Positions 5,702 through 9,023 of a DNA stretch of 9,023 bases are shown here, in pieces (within the stretch, counting starts at the first letter, position 1; each line of letters opens with the position of its first letter). The notes below the pieces were generated by a model that saw only the letters and a list, made by a program, of their open reading frames with translations, did not search any database and was not told the DNA's origin. The stretch is from Balneolales bacterium (lineage in GTDB: Bacteria; Bacteroidota; Rhodothermia; Balneolales; Natronogracilivirgulaceae), in contig SLHZ01000305.1 of NCBI GenBank assembly GCA_007135895.1, forward strand, positions 1 to 9,023. Reading direction: 5' to 3'. Position numbers and translations under genes: made by a program.

Positions 5702-7480
5702 TTATTCCAAATGCTGCCATTCAACGGTTACCTGGCTGGTCAGTCCCCTTTCCACCGGAACATTTCGCCGGATGAAGTAACGTCCGGGCGGACGGAATGG
5801 GTCCACCCGGCCCGGATCCCAGTATCGTCTGGATTCGCCAACTTCATATACACGTAATAAATAAGTTCCCGGAGGAATACCATCAAGCAGTGTTTCTCTG
5901 CGGAAACTGCCGCTTCGGATCTCTTCACCATCCCTGGTGATCAGTTCATACCGGTACCTTTTTTGATCCAAAGTGCCCGTTTCACCCTCCGCTTTATTAT
6001 CTGAGGCGCCTGGCTCTTCCGTCGAATTATACTCAGAAACGTCTGATTCACCTGATAAATTATTATCTGAGACGGCCGATTCACCCGTTGAAACCGAAGT
6101 GCCGATCGGCTCCGTACGAATTTCTATGGCCCCGAGATCCTGCCGGAAGACAATCCGGGGCGTAATGGACAGCCGCTCCATCCTCTCTCCGTCCCAGATT
6201 CGGAATTCATAACTGGCACCCTGCTGCCAGGCTTCATCCGGACAGATAAATAGCAGATTGTCCTGGATGCGTGCATGCGGCCATGGCTTGTGGGTGGTCT
6301 GACTCTCAATGACAATAAGGGAGTCCAGGATGGACGGTTCGTTGTCAAGTAGACGGGCATAGCGGATCACGGCCGGATCATCTTGAAAAAAGCCCGCTTG
6401 CGTGTCATGAGAAATGAAGCGGGCGAAGGTTGTATCAGGATCGTCTGAGCCGGGGAAAAGGTCAACTTCAGACCGGGCCTCGTTCCCCGTGATATCGGTT
6501 ATACCCGCAATCTCTATGCGGTATTCACCATCATCCGGCAACGGTACGCTGGACTGGGCCATCAATATATTCGGACTCTCACGATCGACATACAAGGGCA
6601 CTACAGGGATCCATTGTGAATCATCGGCAGGGGTCACACGTATGGACGAATCGCCGTCAAACCGGATATCTTCGCTGAACCGCAATCGCAGCCTTACTTC
6701 CGACAACATACCCACAGCTTGCAGTACCGGAGGCAGGGTATCCCGGCGTACGACAAATACCGACCCGATATCAAGATCTGCTTCCTTCTCAAGCCTTACA
6801 GTGTCAACGGTGAATGGCTGTGCCGCCTCCCTGCGACGATCCCATCTTCGGTTCCGGTTGCGGTCGTCCAGCCAGAATGCCAGGTAATCACCTTCGGCAA
6901 GATAGTTGAACCGTACGACCCCGGCCGTATCAGACTCACCGACATAATCGGCCCCCTCACCAAGATCAACCGGATAGCGATAGAGCAGAATCCGCTCACC
7001 CGCCATGTTCTCACCGGTCAGAGCGTCTCTGACCCGGGCTGTGATGCGTCCCGAATCAATTTCCGGACCTGTAGAGAGGGCCAACTGATAAGGCTGCGTA
7101 ATTCTGTTATTTCGGGTGTCGGACAAGTCGGTCCCAAGTGTGAAAATAACCGTACGATTCTCAGGAAGCGGATCCCTGAAATGAACCGTAGCCGAGCGCC
7201 TGCGCCAACTGATTTCATAGTCCAGCAAAAGGTCCGGCTCCATGCGGAAGGCTTCGTTGAAACTGCGGCGGTCGATATATTTTGAAAAATGGAACCGGAT
7301 CCGATCACCGTCAAACAGGGTGGTGCCTTCAGATGGTTCGGTGGCCATAACTTTGGGCGGAGTGCGATCGGGAGGTCCTCCGGATGGCTGTGTCGGTGTG
7401 GCGCATTGAACCAGCAGCACAAAAAGCAACAGCAACCTTGATATTGCCTGGCAAAAATGCCTGTCAAACGTCCATTTCAT
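5702..7480 (-). CDS. Ig-like (Big_5) domain lipoprotein
   Basis: 592 residues. The N-terminus is a lipoprotein-type signal: RLLLLFVLLVQC (15-26) followed by ATPTQPSGGPPDRTPPKV, the 'SGGP-TPP' start usual for this FCB-group family. The residue before Cys26 is Gln, atypical for a lipobox. Domains in order: Big_5/SbsA-like Ig domain (about 41-138), a carboxypeptidase-regulatory-like beta domain (about 143-240, with WLDDRNRNRRWD at 203-214), a second Big_5-like domain starting TLPPV at 248 (to about 345), a less defined beta region (about 350-455), a repetitive Ser/Glu/Asn-rich insert (466-500) and a C-terminal beta domain (507-590). The family is probably surface or outer-membrane associated and its job is unknown. 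It starts 15 bp after the upstream unknown gene and is followed 15 bp later by the DUF308 gene, so it is the middle of a tight operon. Confidence 0.88.
   Translation of the reverse strand: MKWTFDRHFCQAISRLLLLFVLLVQCATPTQPSGGPPDRTPPKVMATEPSEGTTLFDGDRIRFHFSKYIDRRSFNEAFRMEPDLLLDYEISWRRRSATVHFRDPLPENRTVIFTLGTDLSDTRNNRITQPYQLALSTGPEIDSGRITARVRDALTGENMAGERILLYRYPVDLGEGADYVGESDTAGVVRFNYLAEGDYLAFWLDDRNRNRRWDRRREAAQPFTVDTVRLEKEADLDIGSVFVVRRDTLPPVLQAVGMLSEVRLRLRFSEDIRFDGDSSIRVTPADDSQWIPVVPLYVDRESPNILMAQSSVPLPDDGEYRIEIAGITDITGNEARSEVDLFPGSDDPDTTFARFISHDTQAGFFQDDPAVIRYARLLDNEPSILDSLIVIESQTTHKPWPHARIQDNLLFICPDEAWQQGASYEFRIWDGERMERLSITPRIVFRQDLGAIEIRTEPIGTSVSTGESAVSDNNLSGESDVSEYNSTEEPGASDNKAEGETGTLDQKRYRYELITRDGEEIRSGSFRRETLLDGIPPGTYLLRVYEVGESRRYWDPGRVDPFRPPGRYFIRRNVPVERGLTSQVTVEWQHLE
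5987..6085 (-). repeat. In-frame 33-bp tandem repeat (three copies plus a degraded fourth)
   Basis: Within the lipoprotein gene, three consecutive 33-bp units lie at 6085-6053, 6052-6020 and 6019-5987 on the minus strand. They encode GESAVSDNNLS, GESDVSEYNST and EEPGASDNKAE. A fourth partial unit begins GETGTLDQ at 5986. The first two are the most alike and the third has diverged. The block is more AT-rich than the flanking coding sequence and inserts a flexible, acidic and polar linker between two beta strands of the C-terminal region. Confidence 0.8.
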
Positions 7481-7495
7481 AGTCCATGATCCATT

Positions 7496-8203
7496 TCAAC
7501 TGCGGACATTATAGAGCAGGTAGATGGTCACCGCTACGGCACCGGTAATCAAAGCTGGTTCTGCCAGACGACGCAACCAGGTCCGTCCCTGCTGCGTTTC
7601 TTCCCGCTGAAATGATGCCGGATGCCAATGCGGCATCTGCGATTCGGGAAGCAAATCTTCATCAAAAACGTCTTCAACGTCAAACCGGGAATGCCAGGAA
7701 TCCACAATTTCACGATTCGGGTCCAGCCAGGTGAACACCACCCCGGAGCGCATTTGTCTTCGAACTTCTCCGTTTTTTCTTTGGTGAAACAGTCGATTGT
7801 CAGGTTGCCATTCCACCCTTAGTGCGTGAAATCCTTCGGCGTCACCGGCTAGTCTGACGCCTCTTTCAAGCAGGGCTGAAACCATTCGTTCACGCACCGC
7901 CGGCGGTGCGTTGACCTGCAGGTAGAATACAGGCGTTTCCAGATCATGTAGTGCATCCCCGCTTTGATGGCGCTCCATCAGAAACTGCAGTATGAGCAGC
8001 ACCGTCTGATCTGCGACGACTTCGGCATTGGCCGGTACCTCCGGGGAATGATTTGACGAAACCGCCGGTAAAAGGCTGACGGCAAACTTTGCATGCGGAT
8101 CAAACCGGAAGCCGGAGTCGCCCTGTGGCACCGGCCTGCCGTCGACCCGGCAAGTACCGGATATTATTACCATAATTAATATGAAAAATGGTACCTTGGA
8201 CAT
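7496..8203 (-). CDS. Unrecognised exported protein with C-terminal membrane anchor
   Basis: 235 residues, family not recognised. Residues 1-16 (MSKVPFFILIMVIISG) look like a signal peptide or N-terminal anchor. Cys18 follows, but the preceding residues (S15-G16-T17) do not make a normal lipobox. Residues about 60-165 read as a compact alpha/beta domain: helix VVADQTVLLILQFLMERH (62-79), strand PVFYLQVN (91-98), amphipathic helix PPAVRERMVSALLERGV (100-116), strand FHALRVEWQP (125-134), and strand SGVVFTWLDP (153-162). An acidic segment follows (DVEDVFDEDLLPES, 175-188). Residues about 215-231 (PALITGAVAVTIYLLYN) form a C-terminal membrane segment ending in NVRS, so the domain probably sits in the periplasm held to the inner membrane. 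It is first in the operon with the Ig-like lipoprotein and the DUF308 protein. The coding call is good, the function unknown. Confidence 0.75.
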   Translation of the reverse strand: MSKVPFFILIMVIISGTCRVDGRPVPQGDSGFRFDPHAKFAVSLLPAVSSNHSPEVPANAEVVADQTVLLILQFLMERHQSGDALHDLETPVFYLQVNAPPAVRERMVSALLERGVRLAGDAEGFHALRVEWQPDNRLFHQRKNGEVRRQMRSGVVFTWLDPNREIVDSWHSRFDVEDVFDEDLLPESQMPHWHPASFQREETQQGRTWLRRLAEPALITGAVAVTIYLLYNVRS

Positions 8204-8243
8204 GGTTTGTCGACCGCACGGATAATCCTTGTGTTAACGGTAC

Positions 8244-8249
8244 AATATA
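8244..8249 (-). promoter_or_regulatory. Candidate -10 element for the three-gene operon
   Basis: TATATT on the minus strand (one mismatch to TATAAT) lies about 40 bp upstream of the ATG at 8203. With an 18-bp spacer, a poor -35 (TTCGTA) would fall inside the inverted repeat at 8261-8278. Overlapping it on the plus strand is TACAAT (8241-8246), so the direction is not certain. A weak candidate only. Confidence 0.2.
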
Positions 8250-8260
8250 GCCCAAGTTGT

Positions 8261-8278
8261 TCTCATTTACGAATGAGA
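8261..8278. promoter_or_regulatory. Perfect 7-bp inverted repeat in divergent gap, candidate operator
   Basis: TCTCATT (8261-8267) and AATGAGA (8272-8278) are perfect inverted copies around TACG. The site lies in the 158-bp space between the divergent unknown gene (start 8203) and the NAD-salvage gene (start 8362), 83 bp before the latter. The size and symmetry fit the binding site of a dimeric regulator. With a 4-nt loop it could also fold in RNA, but no T-tract follows, so a terminator is unlikely. The regulator is not identified. Confidence 0.4.
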
Positions 8279-8298
8279 CCTGCCGGGAATATCCTGCC

Positions 8299-8349
8299 AT
8301 GCGGCTTATCTGCAACACGAATGAAGAACAGCTCCCAGAGCTTGCGTAA
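8299..8349 (+). other. Possible 16-codon upstream ORF before pncB
   Basis: ATG at 8299 opens a 16-codon frame (MRLICNTNEEQLPELA) that stops with TAA at 8347-8349, 12 bp before the pncB ATG. No good ribosome site precedes it, and the composition has no run of a regulatory amino acid as in attenuation leaders. It may be chance. Confidence 0.15.
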
Positions 8350-8361
8350 CATCAGTAAAAC

Positions 8362-9023
8362 ATGATAATGGAAAAGAGATCCCAGTCGGTGCTTTATACC
8401 GATCTCTATCAACTGACCATGAGCCAGGGCTATTACAGGACCGGCCTTTACAGGAAAGAGGCCCACTTTGATTTTTTCTTCCGGACAACCCCTTTTGACA
8501 GTGGCTTTGTCATCTTCGCCGGCCTGGCCGACCTGCTTGATAAACTCTCCTCCTTGCACCTGGCTTATGAGGAATCGGAATGGCTGCAAAAACAGGGTTT
8601 CGACAAGAGTTTCTGCCATTTTCTTCAAAACTTTCGATTTGAAGGAGACATAATCTCGGTACCGGAGGGTGAAGTGGTATTTGCGAATGAACCGATCCTC
8701 ACCGTATCCGGGCCTCTGCTTGGCTGCCAGCTTGCCGAAACCGTCCTGCTCAATACACTCAATTTCCAATCTCTGGTTGCCACGAAAGCCAGACGGATAA
8801 AAATGGCCTGCGGCGATCGGAAGGTCATTGATTTCGGTCTCAGAAGAGGCCAGGGGGAGGGAGCACTGGCCGCATCACGTGCGGCCGCCATCGGCGGTAT
8901 TGATGCCACATCCAATGTACAGTGCGGATTCCGATACGGCATACCCGTATCCGGCACCATGGCACACTCCTGGGTTCAGGCTTTTGGATCTGAACTGGAG
9001 GCATTCCAGGCCTACTCAAGAAT
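8362..9023 (+). CDS. pncB: Nicotinate phosphoribosyltransferase, 3' end missing
   Basis: Cytoplasmic enzyme of NAD salvage: nicotinate plus PRPP (with ATP) gives nicotinate mononucleotide. 220 codons are visible out of a family norm near 450-500, and the frame runs off the window end. The start is bounded by an in-frame TAA at 8356-8358, leaving ATG 8362 or ATG 8368. The family's N-terminal motif YTDLYQLTM is at 12-20. Later come GEVVFANEPILTVSGPL (about 100-116), the block DFGLRRGQG (157-165) and GTMAHSW (198-204). His202 is the likely counterpart of the histidine that is phosphorylated in this enzyme family. The spacing and motifs fit the TIGR01513-type bacterial enzymes (B. subtilis YueK group). 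It is transcribed divergently from the envelope operon, with no clear Shine-Dalgarno sequence. Confidence 0.95.
   Translation, partial: MIMEKRSQSVLYTDLYQLTMSQGYYRTGLYRKEAHFDFFFRTTPFDSGFVIFAGLADLLDKLSSLHLAYEESEWLQKQGFDKSFCHFLQNFRFEGDIISVPEGEVVFANEPILTVSGPLLGCQLAETVLLNTLNFQSLVATKARRIKMACGDRKVIDFGLRRGQGEGALAASRAAAIGGIDATSNVQCGFRYGIPVSGTMAHSWVQAFGSELEAFQAYSR

Noticed and set aside
8263..8769. Open frame on the minus strand over the start of pncB (168 codons)
   Set aside because: It overlaps the clearly identified NAPRTase motifs on the plus strand and has no domain pattern of its own.

Overview
The window looks like an ordinary chromosomal stretch from a Gram-negative bacterium of the Bacteroidota/Rhodothermota/Balneolota side of the FCB group. 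Three things suggest this: a lipoprotein with the 'Cys - short linker - SGGP - D - TPP' start typical of Ig-like (Big_5) lipoproteins in that group, an MltG with the LPDSYE variant of the family motif, and weak or absent Shine-Dalgarno sequences before most genes. A very acidic protein tail would fit a halophilic or haloalkaliphilic member, but the genus cannot be named from this sequence alone. I see no rRNA, tRNA, CRISPR array, insertion sequence or phage gene, and no gap of 300 bases or more without a gene.

Layout. (1) 2-3230, plus strand: the 3' part of guaA (GMP synthase, cut by the window start), then 19 bp later an exported 624-residue protein with an N-terminal TPR-like helical region, a type-1 periplasmic-binding-protein fold and an extremely acidic tail. 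(2) 3231-3345: a short convergent gap with a 13-bp tandem repeat, a perfect 10-bp inverted repeat and a weak minus-strand terminator candidate. (3) 3346-5087, minus strand: mltG (endolytic transglycosylase) followed by a UPF0316/DUF2179 membrane protein. (4) 5219-8203, minus strand, a tight three-gene set with 15-bp gaps: an unrecognised exported protein with a C-terminal membrane anchor, an Ig-like lipoprotein carrying an internal 33-bp tandem repeat, and a small HdeD/DUF308-type membrane protein built from three 42-residue repeats. (5) 8204-8361: a divergent gap with a perfect 7-bp inverted repeat and a possible 16-codon upstream ORF. (6) 8362 to the window end, plus strand: the 5' part of a nicotinate phosphoribosyltransferase gene (NAD salvage), cut by the window end.

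How the genes fit together. The two plus-strand flanks are nucleotide/cofactor housekeeping genes (GMP synthesis, NAD salvage). The interior is mostly envelope biology: a peptidoglycan lytic transglycosylase, an outer-membrane-type lipoprotein, two integral membrane proteins, a tail-anchored exported protein and a periplasmic binding-fold protein. The last has the same domain order as LpoA, the lipoprotein activator of a peptidoglycan synthase, but its role here is inference. I found no convincing defence, mobile or biosynthetic system. The items most worth a second look are the unknown gene at 7496-8203 with its fixed partners, the LpoA-like architecture, the expanding repeat in the lipoprotein, and the palindrome in the divergent promoter region.
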